A DNA stretch of 39,556 bases from the IMG/VR virus record IMGVR_UViG_3300003177_000003, positions 1 to 39,556 of that record. One strand, 5' to 3'. Position numbers and translations under genes: made by a program. This document shows, in pieces, positions 31,165 to 38,073 of the stretch; position 1 is the first letter of the stretch, and each line of letters starts with the position of its first letter. Under the pieces are notes generated by a model. It did no database searches, had not been told where the DNA came from, and was given only the letters and a program-made list of their open reading frames with translations. The DNA is from a virus.

Positions 31165-31321
31165 GGGGCTTCAAAACTCTTAAGCGCGGTACCCATGGCC
31201 GTAAACCATGGTTTTTTTGTGCCTTGAATATGGCTCGATAATGTTCGGGGTGGTGTGATTCTATGCAATAGCCTTCGGGTAAAGTTTCACGCGCCGTTCC
31301 GCTTACGGTTTTGAACACCCC
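31165..31321. other. Structured intergenic region with long imperfect inverted repeat
   Basis: The arm 31165-31186 (GGGGCTTCAAAACTC and on) is an imperfect reverse complement of 31300-31321 (CGCTTACGG and on), with about four differences over 22 bases. The 113 bases between hold the terminator at 31193-31218. A second nested stem is CGGGGTG (31246-31252) with CACCCCG (31316-31322), and GGCACC/GGTGC-type arms lie at 31322-31340. Possible meanings are a leader RNA for the following gene, a packaging or recombination site, or a remnant of the insertion that brought the acr-aca unit. No RNA family is recognised. Confidence 0.45.
31193..31218 (+). terminator. Rho-independent terminator after the Aca2-like gene
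   Basis: CCATGG (31193-31198), a seven-base loop, CCATGG (31206-31211), then seven T residues. It lies 82 bases after the Aca2-like stop and should insulate the acr-aca unit from the capsid genes. Confidence 0.82.
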
Positions 31322-31368
31322 GGCACCCTTCAAAAGGTGCTTATTCAAATAAATAAGCGGAGGCCTTC

Positions 31369-31624
31369 ATGGCTACATCAAACGCACCAGACACATCACC
31401 CACCCCCATCCCAAGATCCTTTGCTCGATTTATTAGAGAGCATCGATAATCTCAATCATTTGCGCAGTCGGATAGAATTTATCATGAATAGCCTCACCCA
31501 ATCCTCAAACTGGATTGATGAAAAAGCTGCTGAAGGGTTATATTACACCCTGTCCACGGTAGAGGCTGATATGACTGATGTGCGTGATGCTGTTGATTCT
31601 GCCCGCATGACGGCGTTCCCATAA
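31369..31624 (+). pseudogene. Small head-region gene with probable frameshift in a C-run
   Basis: ATG 31369 has a strong ribosome site (GGAGG at 31359-31363, five-base spacer) but its frame stops after 26 codons. The neighbouring frame, open from 31337 to 31624, gives sensible sequence: SQDPLLDLLESIDNLNHLRS ... DEKAAEGLYYTLSTVEADMT. That frame has no good start until an internal ATG at 31484. Joining the two frames at the C-rich tract (about 31408-31420) would give one protein of about 84 residues, so a one-base change there is the simplest reading. The function is unknown; the sequence looks like a helical hairpin. Confidence 0.5.
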
Positions 31625-31637
31625 AGTAGAATGGCCA

Positions 31638-31669
31638 GATAAGACCGCCTGCGGGCGGTCTTCCTTATC
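31638..31669 (+). terminator. Strong hairpin, probable terminator upstream of capsid gene
   Basis: AAGACCGCC (31641-31649), a four-base loop, and GGCGGTCTT (31654-31662) form a 9-bp stem, with outer GATAA/TTATC pairing possible. The following sequence (CCTTATCATAATT) is only moderately U-rich, so termination may be partial. Confidence 0.65.
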
Positions 31670-31718
31670 ATAATTCTACGGCGTTTTTTTTGTGTTATGG
31701 GTGCTTGAAACTATCCGC

Positions 31719-34217
31719 ATGCAGAAATCCGTCATTATCCGTCTCTCTGAATCCCCGTCATCGGCAGTGCGTTTCCTGTCCGGTCTGAGTGTGTCCCTCA
31801 GCGATGGTAAAAAGCAGAGTTGGATCACGCTGACGCGCACAGGCACATTTTCCGATCCTCGTTATGGTGAATTCGATATTACCACCGATATGCTTTTATC
31901 CATGGTCTCCAATTTTAAACTGGGAACTTATGGGCAAGATATTGTGGTTGATTTGAATCACGACATCAAAGGCGGAGCAGCTGCCGACATCAAGGATCTG
32001 AAAGTTGAAGGCTCTCGTTTGCGCGCACTGGTTGAGTGGACGAGCCAAGGCATTGATGCCGTGAAAAACAAGCGCATGAAATATCTTTCTGCTGAATTTC
32101 ACCCCGATTATAAAGATAATGAGCAAGGCAAAAAGCACGGTCCTCTATTGATGGGAGCCGCGCTCACCGTGCGTCCGGTGATCAAACATCTTGATCCTGT
32201 TGAGCTTTCTGAAAAGGGCAGTCCATCGCCCGTTTATATCCATCCCGAATTAATTAAAACATTTGCTGAGGAGGCAAAGACTATGAAAAAGAAATATTTA
32301 GCACTGCTAGCCACCATGATGGCTACTGTGACATTGAGCGAAGCAGGGCAAACATTATTGAGCAAAGCTTTTGCTGTTGTGCTTGGTGAATCGCCAGAAG
32401 AAGAAAGTGCCAAATTAATGCTAGCAGAATACGAATCTATGGCTAAAACCTTAGCTGCGGCAGAAGCCAAGGCTCCTGGTGCCGAAATTAAATTATCATT
32501 GCCTAGCAATCAAGGTTTCAGCCCTGAAGATGTTAATAAAGCCGTAGCCAAAGCCTTGGCAGAACGCGATACCGCCGCTGTTAAGCTGGCAGCCGATCTT
32601 GATACCAAAGTTAAATTATTCGCCGATATCATCAACAAGGTTGAAGGCTTTTCCGATGAAATGAAGAAATCACTTTGTGCTGGTAGTGATATGATCAGTG
32701 CTGATATGTCTGATGATCAAGTGAAGAAATTCGCTGAACATCAAATCAAGCATGGTAATGATATGGCCGTTGCCCAACAGCTTGCATCCATGGGTTATGC
32801 CGCCAAAGGCTCCGTGCAGATTCCCGCGTCCACGCAGGGCGATGTAATTGCCTTGCAGGAGCATATTGATACCAACATTGGTCTAAAAGGTAAACGCAAT
32901 GATCTAAATATCTTCTGCACCCATGTATTGGCTGAATTTGATCGCACCCATGCCCGCGAATTAGCTGAAGAACGCAAACTGTTGGCTGGTGGCACAACAG
33001 GCATGGTAGATTCAAATCTACCTGCTGGTTATCGCCTTAACACCATCGCCGAGTTCGGTACAGGTGTCGCGACGACTGTGGGTATTCCGTTTGAAGTACG
33101 CGATGTTTCCAATGTCACAAACGATGGCATCACTTATGAAGGTCAGGAAATCAACGCTGCATCCATTATTCAAGATTTGGATATGGCTTATGTAAATGCG
33201 ATGAAGATCTCGCTGAATATTTCCAACGAAGTCATGTTCTTCACTGCCAACAACGGTGCGATTGATTGGGATGCCTATGGTCGCAATGTGCAATCGAACG
33301 CTCGCATTATCCGTGAATTGGTTGTGCGTCGTATTTGTAATGAATTGCAACGTTCCGCTGATGCTTATGGTGCTGTTGCCCGTGCCAACGATACGTTGAC
33401 GACTCAAGTGGATGGTGTGCGCAGTCTGTTTAAATCAACCTACTTCCCCATCGTTCGCCCGTTGCAGGTGCGTGATCTTAAAGGTACTGCCATCGGCAAC
33501 CCTGAAAACCCAATCACCGTCCTGCTCGGCGGTGTTACGATCCAACCCTACGATGGCACAGGTAATCAGGCTGCAGGCACGTATTACCGCGTCATCAACC
33601 ACAACCTTGGCTTTCTTCAATTTGTCACTGAAGCCAAGATCATCACGCCTGTCGTGCCAGCCAATGCGACTGCTTTGGTCGTGAGCTATTCCGAAGCGAC
33701 CAACATCACCAAATTTGATTTGGATGTGCCTGGCGGCTCCAACCTTGAAGATCATCTCAATGGCTTGTTGCGCAAAGTCGGCGCTCGCAAAGCAATCTTA
33801 TCGGGTGATCGATTCATTGATGAATCCAATATGTTCATGCTGATGAGTCCAACATTGAATAACACCGTCACTGATGCCCGCGCATTTGTAGAATCACAAT
33901 CGCGCAACGGTACAAGCCTCAATGGTCGCGGTGATCTATCCACGATTAAAGCCATCGAAGCTTTTGGCACCAACGCTCCGAATATCGATCTCGGTGATGA
34001 GCGCATCATCATGGGTGAAGCGGGACTGATGGGTTATGCCATCGTCAAACCATTCGAGACGGGTCAACCATTTGAAGGCGTAGGCCCTAACGGTTTGCCA
34101 ACAGGTAAAAAAGTGGCGTATGGCGAAGAATACAATGCTATCAAGCTACCAACACCATTGCGCAATCGCTTAACCAGCGTGTTGGCTTATTCCGTTGCAG
34201 GACGTGCAGCAGCATAA
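31719..34217 (+). CDS. Fused prohead protease (Mu I-like) - scaffold - major capsid protein
   Basis: I chose ATG 31719; GTG codons at 31692 and 31701 are alternatives and none has a clear ribosome site. The N-terminal ~170 residues match Mu I-type proteases: WITLTRTGTFSDPRYGEFDI, His in VVDLNHD (about 81), Ser in MKYLSAEFHP (about 124), then LMGAALTVRPVIKHL. An Ala/Lys/Glu-rich scaffold segment (about 190-370) follows. The last ~470 residues look like a major capsid protein (GYRLNTIAEFGTG ... VRSLFKSTYFPIVRPLQVRD ... KKVAYGEEYNAIKLPTPLRN). All three roles in one frame imply proteolytic release of the capsid subunit. An internal start at 32283 should supply excess scaffold-capsid. Confidence 0.85.
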   Translation: MQKSVIIRLSESPSSAVRFLSGLSVSLSDGKKQSWITLTRTGTFSDPRYGEFDITTDMLLSMVSNFKLGTYGQDIVVDLNHDIKGGAAADIKDLKVEGSRLRALVEWTSQGIDAVKNKRMKYLSAEFHPDYKDNEQGKKHGPLLMGAALTVRPVIKHLDPVELSEKGSPSPVYIHPELIKTFAEEAKTMKKKYLALLATMMATVTLSEAGQTLLSKAFAVVLGESPEEESAKLMLAEYESMAKTLAAAEAKAPGAEIKLSLPSNQGFSPEDVNKAVAKALAERDTAAVKLAADLDTKVKLFADIINKVEGFSDEMKKSLCAGSDMISADMSDDQVKKFAEHQIKHGNDMAVAQQLASMGYAAKGSVQIPASTQGDVIALQEHIDTNIGLKGKRNDLNIFCTHVLAEFDRTHARELAEERKLLAGGTTGMVDSNLPAGYRLNTIAEFGTGVATTVGIPFEVRDVSNVTNDGITYEGQEINAASIIQDLDMAYVNAMKISLNISNEVMFFTANNGAIDWDAYGRNVQSNARIIRELVVRRICNELQRSADAYGAVARANDTLTTQVDGVRSLFKSTYFPIVRPLQVRDLKGTAIGNPENPITVLLGGVTIQPYDGTGNQAAGTYYRVINHNLGFLQFVTEAKIITPVVPANATALVVSYSEATNITKFDLDVPGGSNLEDHLNGLLRKVGARKAILSGDRFIDESNMFMLMSPTLNNTVTDARAFVESQSRNGTSLNGRGDLSTIKAIEAFGTNAPNIDLGDERIIMGEAGLMGYAIVKPFETGQPFEGVGPNGLPTGKKVAYGEEYNAIKLPTPLRNRLTSVLAYSVAGRAAA
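32283..34217 (+). CDS. Internal-start product: scaffold-major capsid without protease
   Basis: GAGGAGG at 32268-32274 lies eight bases before an in-frame ATG (32283), a far better initiation site than any at the 5' end of the full gene. Translation here gives 644 residues beginning MKKKYLALLATMMATVTLSE. The plan resembles lambda C/Nu3, where a scaffold is made from an internal start of the protease gene. It would solve the stoichiometry problem of a protease-capsid fusion. The starting residues also look signal-like (Lys then hydrophobic), which is probably incidental. Confidence 0.65.
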   Translation: MKKKYLALLATMMATVTLSEAGQTLLSKAFAVVLGESPEEESAKLMLAEYESMAKTLAAAEAKAPGAEIKLSLPSNQGFSPEDVNKAVAKALAERDTAAVKLAADLDTKVKLFADIINKVEGFSDEMKKSLCAGSDMISADMSDDQVKKFAEHQIKHGNDMAVAQQLASMGYAAKGSVQIPASTQGDVIALQEHIDTNIGLKGKRNDLNIFCTHVLAEFDRTHARELAEERKLLAGGTTGMVDSNLPAGYRLNTIAEFGTGVATTVGIPFEVRDVSNVTNDGITYEGQEINAASIIQDLDMAYVNAMKISLNISNEVMFFTANNGAIDWDAYGRNVQSNARIIRELVVRRICNELQRSADAYGAVARANDTLTTQVDGVRSLFKSTYFPIVRPLQVRDLKGTAIGNPENPITVLLGGVTIQPYDGTGNQAAGTYYRVINHNLGFLQFVTEAKIITPVVPANATALVVSYSEATNITKFDLDVPGGSNLEDHLNGLLRKVGARKAILSGDRFIDESNMFMLMSPTLNNTVTDARAFVESQSRNGTSLNGRGDLSTIKAIEAFGTNAPNIDLGDERIIMGEAGLMGYAIVKPFETGQPFEGVGPNGLPTGKKVAYGEEYNAIKLPTPLRNRLTSVLAYSVAGRAAA

Positions 34218-34223
34218 ATGCGT

Positions 34224-34257
34224 AGGGAGGAGCTTCGGCTCCTCCTTCCTTTTTCTA
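34224..34257 (+). terminator. Rho-independent terminator after the capsid gene
   Basis: GGAGGAGC, TTCG tetraloop, GCTCCTCC (34226-34245), with outer A-T and G-T pairs, then TTCCTTTTTC. This is a classic UUCG-capped terminator just after the capsid stop and fits high-level capsid expression with reduced downstream transcription. Confidence 0.9.
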
Positions 34258-34285
34258 TTAGAAACATATTTGGTTAGGAGCTCAC

Positions 34286-34681
34286 ATGAACGAAGTACCC
34301 GTACACAATAAACATGAATATGCCATCCATGTCGGAGGCAAAACAATTCCACCCGGTGAAACACGTATGGTTGATGAATCCATGCTGCCAGACGCTGCGC
34401 AGCGCATTAACAGCGAAGCTATTGAAGTTGAAGAGCAGTCTGATCCGTTGTTGGATCTGCTTGATTTGTCGATTCCTAAGCTCACTGATAAGTTGTCTGG
34501 TTTATCGCTGGATGAGCTGGATCAGCTTGAGCAAGCTGAAAACGATGGGAATACCCGTACGGGAGCCATCAACGCGATTGCTGAAGCACGATTGCTTTTG
34601 GCTAGCGAGGGTTCCGATGGTTCTAGCGATGATAATGACAACTTAGATGAATCTGGTGAAGGCAAATCTGGTGAGTCATAA
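34286..34681 (+). CDS. Acidic head-associated protein (possible decoration or completion factor)
   Basis: This 131-residue protein has a beta-rich N-terminus (KHEYAIHVGGKTIPPGETRM). A helical domain with SIPKLTDKLSGLSLDELDQL and RTGAINAIAEARLLL looks like the small HeH/Rho-N-like domain common after capsid genes. The tail is acidic and disordered (SDGSSDDNDN). TAGGAG precedes ATG 34286. Both sides have terminators, so it forms its own unit. Exact function is unknown. Confidence 0.65.
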   Translation: MNEVPVHNKHEYAIHVGGKTIPPGETRMVDESMLPDAAQRINSEAIEVEEQSDPLLDLLDLSIPKLTDKLSGLSLDELDQLEQAENDGNTRTGAINAIAEARLLLASEGSDGSSDDNDNLDESGEGKSGES

Positions 34682-34701
34682 AAAGCTACAGCCGCAAATA
34701 G

Positions 34702-34728
34702 AAGGGGTGGGTTCGCCCGCTCCTTTTT
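34702..34728 (+). terminator. Rho-independent terminator
   Basis: GGGGTGGG, TTCG, CCCGCTCC (34704-34723) form an 8-bp stem with two G-U pairs, followed by TTTTT (34724-34728). It is a second UUCG-capped terminator and sits just before the connector genes. Confidence 0.85.
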
Positions 34729-34745
34729 GCGTGGCGGTTTGATCC

Positions 34746-35375
34746 ATGTCTGGATCCATGTCTCAAGCGGATTTAATCACTGATCTCAAGTCATCGTTGA
34801 ATGATGCAGCCAATGTTTTTGCAGCTGCCAACGATGCCGATTTTATTCGTCATCTGGATCATGCCGCACAGGACTTTAGGCGAGTGCGTCCGCGTGTGTT
34901 ATCCAGCTCGGTTACATTGGTAGCAGATCAAGACAGCTATGACGCGCCAGCCGATGCTCTTGATGAGCATTCGATGCAATGGGGCAAGAATAAAAAACGC
35001 GATTTGAAGCCTTGGGATGCTCAGTGGCCAGGCGCATTGCCCCGCATCAGCATTGCAGGCGATCCAAGCGCTCGCCAATTGTTTTTTTCACCAGCTCCAT
35101 CACAACATCAGATCAACGTATTGGGTTCAGTTTGTGCATTTCGATATTTCGCAGCCCACAAGATTGATGCTATTGCAGCCAATACTACTATTAAACCAGA
35201 AAATAGGGCGCTTCTATTGCTGCGCGCGCAAGCGGAGGCGGCAAAAGAAATGTCCAGCCGAAATATGCATAAACCTGTTTCTATGCGTGATGGCATCTCA
35301 GGTGGGCGCATGACGGGCACACCGACAGCATTATTCAAGCAGCTTATGGATATGTTCGAGGCACAAGCCAAATGA
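34746..35375 (+). CDS. Head-tail adaptor/connector protein
   Basis: This 209-residue protein follows the capsid genes and precedes the HK97 gp10-like protein, the place of the adaptor. It is helical in the first 60 residues (LITDLKSSLNDAANVFAAAN, LDHAAQDFRRVRPRVL). A beta segment DSYDAPADALDEHSMQWGK and a C-terminal helix rich in Arg/Ala (NRALLLLRAQAEAAKEMSSR) follow, as in connector proteins that dock on the portal. ATG 34758 is an alternative start. The stop overlaps the next ATG. Confidence 0.65.
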   Translation: MSGSMSQADLITDLKSSLNDAANVFAAANDADFIRHLDHAAQDFRRVRPRVLSSSVTLVADQDSYDAPADALDEHSMQWGKNKKRDLKPWDAQWPGALPRISIAGDPSARQLFFSPAPSQHQINVLGSVCAFRYFAAHKIDAIAANTTIKPENRALLLLRAQAEAAKEMSSRNMHKPVSMRDGISGGRMTGTPTALFKQLMDMFEAQAK

Positions 35376-35863
35376 GCACTATTTCTATAAAAATAATCGG
35401 GGCAGAAAAGCTTGCGAGTGGCATGTCAAAAGCCCCCGGTATTATTCAGCATGAGGTGGACATATCATTATCCCGTGCAGTACATGAAGTGGCACGTCTG
35501 GCAAAACAAAAGAGTCCAAAAGCATTCAGTCATCTTGCCAACAGCATTATCTCAGGGAAGACATTCAGCCTACAGCACTTTGTGAAATCTGGCATGAATT
35601 ACGCCTCTGATGTTGAGCATGGCACGGAGTCAGGGCGACTTCCTAACCGTCAGCACATTGTTGAATGGATGCGCGTTAAAGGTATCAAACCTGCGAATGG
35701 CTCTATCAATAGCGCATCATTCCTGATTGCCCGTTCTATTGAGGCTAATGGAACCAAGGCACAGCCGTTTATGCATCCAGCCCTGAACGAGAAGCGCTCA
35801 CGTATTGTTGAGTTGGTGAGTGAGGGTGTGCAGCGTGCAATGGGTAGGATTGCCCATGGCTGA
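35372..35863 (+). CDS. HK97 gp10-like neck/head-closure protein
   Basis: This 163-residue protein has an N-terminal strand (ISIKIIGAEKLASGM), a long helix (HEVDISLSRAVHEVARLAKQ) followed by KSPKAFSHLANSI, then YASDVEHGTESG and a C-terminal TKAQPFMHPALNEKRSRIV. The 'AxxVExGT ... QPFMxPAL' pattern is typical of HK97 gp10 family proteins. The gene overlaps its neighbours by 4 and 8 bases. Confidence 0.85.
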   Translation: MSTISIKIIGAEKLASGMSKAPGIIQHEVDISLSRAVHEVARLAKQKSPKAFSHLANSIISGKTFSLQHFVKSGMNYASDVEHGTESGRLPNRQHIVEWMRVKGIKPANGSINSASFLIARSIEANGTKAQPFMHPALNEKRSRIVELVSEGVQRAMGRIAHG

Positions 35864-36329
35864 TCGCGAAACGTGCGTTGCTAAACTGGCTGAAATACTT
35901 GGCTCCATAAGCATGGTAAATGGCTTTGGTGTGGATCTTGGTTCACCCATATCGCGCAATTTACACACCATTGATGAGATGAATGATACCGAATTCGACA
36001 CCCTGATTGTGGAAGATAACGGCGATGGTGAAAAAGAGCGTGTGGAACGTATGTCAGGGGATTTGGTCAAGGTTGTTTTTTCAGTGCCAGTGATTGGCTA
36101 TGTGCGCAAGGGCGCATCGGATGCATCCGTCACTACGGCAATTAATCGATTAAATAAGGCTGTATCCAAAGCAGTGGGTCAACGCACAGTGCAGCAAATT
36201 GATGGCGTGTGGCTCTTGGTTAAAGCACTGCCATTGCTAGGCAGGTCAGGATCAGAGAATGGCGACTACGGTTGGTTCATCCGCCCCATAGAAATGCATT
36301 ATCAGGCGCGGTTGGATAGTGGATTTTAG
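35856..36329 (+). CDS. Tail terminator-like protein
   Basis: ATG 35856 gives 157 residues. It follows the gp10-like gene and precedes the tail tube, the usual place of the tail completion or terminator protein. It is a mixed alpha/beta sequence with TLIVEDNGDGEKERVERMSG and a C-terminal YGWFIRPIEMHYQARLDSGF, a common strand at the end of such proteins. It caps the tube and joins head to tail. The call is by position and general pattern. Confidence 0.62.
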   Translation: MADRETCVAKLAEILGSISMVNGFGVDLGSPISRNLHTIDEMNDTEFDTLIVEDNGDGEKERVERMSGDLVKVVFSVPVIGYVRKGASDASVTTAINRLNKAVSKAVGQRTVQQIDGVWLLVKALPLLGRSGSENGDYGWFIRPIEMHYQARLDSGF

Positions 36330-36347
36330 GATAAATAGGAGAGCATC

Positions 36348-36542
36348 ATGGCAGCAGAAAAAAGCACAGCGAAAGTTAAAGCAGGTGAACCCTGTCAAAC
36401 GGAACGTATCATTGATCAGGCATTTTCGGACTTGGTGGCGAATGTGCCATTGCTGCGCCAAGCAGAGCATCACAACATGGTCTTGCAGACAAAAATTAAA
36501 CTTAAAAAAGAGATTAAAATAGAACAGGGAGTATCATCATGA
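36348..36542 (+). CDS. Small Lys-rich hypothetical protein before the tail tube gene
   Basis: This 64-residue basic protein (MAAEKSTAKVKAGEPCQTER ... KIKLKKEIKIEQGVSS) has a good ribosome site (AGGAGAGC) and overlaps the tail tube ATG by four bases. No family is recognised. A small helical protein here may assist tail assembly or couple translation of the tube. Confidence 0.6.
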   Translation: MAAEKSTAKVKAGEPCQTERIIDQAFSDLVANVPLLRQAEHHNMVLQTKIKLKKEIKIEQGVSS

Positions 36543-37258
36543 TTCATTTCGGCACAGGTCATTTGTATGGCATAAATACAGCAGCCAACTCAACACCATT
36601 CAAGTTTGCAGCGTTGCAGGATGTCTCTATAGACATCACACAAACGGTTAAATCGCTCTATGGTCAATCAAAGTTTGCGATTGATCAACGACAAGGTCAG
36701 GCGAAAATCACGGGCAAGGCAAAAGCAGCTTCGTTGAATGGTCGTATGGTCAATGAGTTGTTTTTTGGTGAAACCTTATCAACAGGTTTACTTGTTCCTG
36801 CGGTTGCTGAAGCAGGTACTGTGACCACCAATATTGTAACGGCTGCCAATGCAGCAACATTTGATACAGATCTTGGCGTGATTGTTGCCAGTACAGGCTT
36901 GAGCATGGCTAAAGTAGCGGCAACGCCAGCCCAGGGTGAATATAGCGTTGCAGCTGGTATTTATACATTCAATGCAGCAGATGCTGGTTTAAACGTGCTT
37001 ATTGATTATCTCTATACCACCGCGTCAGGCGGAACGAATATTGATATTGGTAACGCAACGATTGGTAAAACCACTCGGTTTATGGGTGTGTTTTCGGGTC
37101 TGTCAGAAGGTAAGTCTGTGACGCTCAAGCTTAATTCTTGCGTTTCAAACAAGCTTGCATTTGCAACAAAAAAAGAAGATTACACCATCCCCGAATTTGA
37201 TTTTGAAGCGGGGCTTGATGCTGCTGGATTGCTTGGCGTGTTGTCGGTGGCTGACTGA
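36539..37258 (+). CDS. Major tail tube protein
   Basis: This 239-residue protein is beta-rich with LYGINTAANSTPFKFAALQD at the N-terminus and IDITQTVKSLYGQSKFAIDQ. Ig-like repeats follow, and the C-terminus is SNKLAFATKKEDYTIPEFDF EAGLDAAG-like. It lies directly before the tail chaperone gene, the universal siphovirus order. It should polymerise into the tube around the tape measure. It shares one base with the chaperone start. Confidence 0.82.
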   Translation: MIHFGTGHLYGINTAANSTPFKFAALQDVSIDITQTVKSLYGQSKFAIDQRQGQAKITGKAKAASLNGRMVNELFFGETLSTGLLVPAVAEAGTVTTNIVTAANAATFDTDLGVIVASTGLSMAKVAATPAQGEYSVAAGIYTFNAADAGLNVLIDYLYTTASGGTNIDIGNATIGKTTRFMGVFSGLSEGKSVTLKLNSCVSNKLAFATKKEDYTIPEFDFEAGLDAAGLLGVLSVAD

Positions 37259-37572
37259 TGGCTAACGAAGTGAAAAAAAACATGATTGACGGTACGAAAA
37301 TCACCCTGGGCAAACATGAATACATCATTCCCCCGGCCCCTTTTGCATGTGTTGAAAAATATGAAGATGTTTTTATGGGTCGCGACACATCGCCAAAGCC
37401 AAGTGTGATGTTCGACATCCTGCATATGAGCTTGCAACGCAATTATCCAGATTTAAACCGCGATCAGCTGCTGATGGATGTTGATATTGCGAATATGGGC
37501 AATGCCTTTGAATCGGTGATGTTTGTCAATGCTGAAGACAGTGGCACTGAGGGTGGGGTTGAAAAAAAGTAG
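37258..37572 (+). CDS. Tail assembly chaperone, zero-frame product (gpG-like)
   Basis: This 104-residue protein begins MANEVKKNMIDGTKITLGKH and ends GVEKK at TAG 37570. It lies between tail tube and tape measure and carries the slippery heptamer in its last codons. This is the frame-zero chaperone, which in lambda (gpG) keeps the tape measure soluble during tail assembly. The TGATG overlap couples it to the tube gene. Confidence 0.82.
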   Translation: MANEVKKNMIDGTKITLGKHEYIIPPAPFACVEKYEDVFMGRDTSPKPSVMFDILHMSLQRNYPDLNRDQLLMDVDIANMGNAFESVMFVNAEDSGTEGGVEKK

Positions 37573-37844
37573 ATGATGAGGCTATAGACTGGGGATATGT
37601 CTATAGCCACATCGTTGCAAGCACAGGGTGGGATTGGGATTATATTCGATGGAATATGGATTTGCCTCGCTACGCAGCGATGTCGCGATATTGGGATCAG
37701 AATCCACCCATGCACATGATGATGAAATTTAGGTTGCGGGCGGAAGGTTTTGAAGTTGGTGAGGATCCAAAGAAAAAAGAGCAAAACGAAGGTTTATCTG
37801 CATTTATGCAGGCATTTCAAGCGGCGGGAGGTTCAAGTGGTTGA
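37258..37844 (+). CDS. Tail assembly chaperone, -1 frameshift fusion (gpG-T-like)
   Basis: A -1 shift at A AAA AAG (37563-37569) continues as GTA GAT GAT GAG and stays open to TGA 37842-37844, giving a protein of about 195 residues. The extension has DWGYVYSHIVAS, WDWDYIRWNMDLPRYAAMSR and a Lys/Glu-rich then Gln/Ala tail. Without the shift, this second part has only a late internal ATG (37656). It corresponds to lambda gpG-T, which links the tape measure to tail tube subunits. Confidence 0.82.
37563..37608 (+). promoter_or_regulatory. Programmed -1 frameshift signal (slippery site plus stem)
   Basis: The in-frame heptamer A AAA AAG (37563-37569) is followed after 10 bases by a perfect 10-bp stem GGCTATAGAC / GTCTATAGCC (37580-37589 and 37599-37608) with a nine-base loop. 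The heptamer is one of the most slippery in bacteria, and spacing and stem are in the range known for bacterial frameshift stimulators. Confidence 0.88.
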
Positions 37845-38066
37845 GTTATTGCTATCGATGAGGTCCCAGATGAATGCTGCAATCAAAATGATGGCTGCAA
37901 TCAGCACAACCATGCTGTCTCCCCATAAATATAATGCAGGCAATCCGAATGCCAAGCCTCTCAAGGTTTTCCCTGTATTGCCGTATGGCTTGCAGCTTAA
38001 AGCCCATCTAGCAAGCTCTAGGATGGAAATGAAACCTAAGGTGGTGATTGATAGATATAGTAACAT
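37833..38066 (-). CDS. Antisense small membrane protein in the tail operon (candidate moron)
   Basis: This 77-residue minus-strand ORF fits the otherwise empty space between the chaperone end (37844) and the tape-measure start (38082). It has two hydrophobic segments: the N-terminal MLLYLSITTLGFISILELA and a longer WGDSMVVLIAAIILIAAFIW near the C-terminus, with KPYGNTGKTLRGLAFG between. No ribosome site is seen, but a TGCTATACT extended -10 lies seven bases upstream of the ATG, so a leaderless mRNA is likely. Plus-strand frames across the same bases are not gene-like. A role such as superinfection exclusion is inference. Confidence 0.55.
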   Translation of the reverse strand: MLLYLSITTLGFISILELARWALSCKPYGNTGKTLRGLAFGLPALYLWGDSMVVLIAAIILIAAFIWDLIDSNNSTT

Positions 38067-38073
38067 GAGGCTC

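Noticed and set aside
32283-32345. Signal peptide of a separate exported protein (MKKKYLALLATMM)
   Set aside because: It is in frame with the scaffold-capsid sequence and lies behind a ribosome site. An internal start of a head protein explains it better than export.
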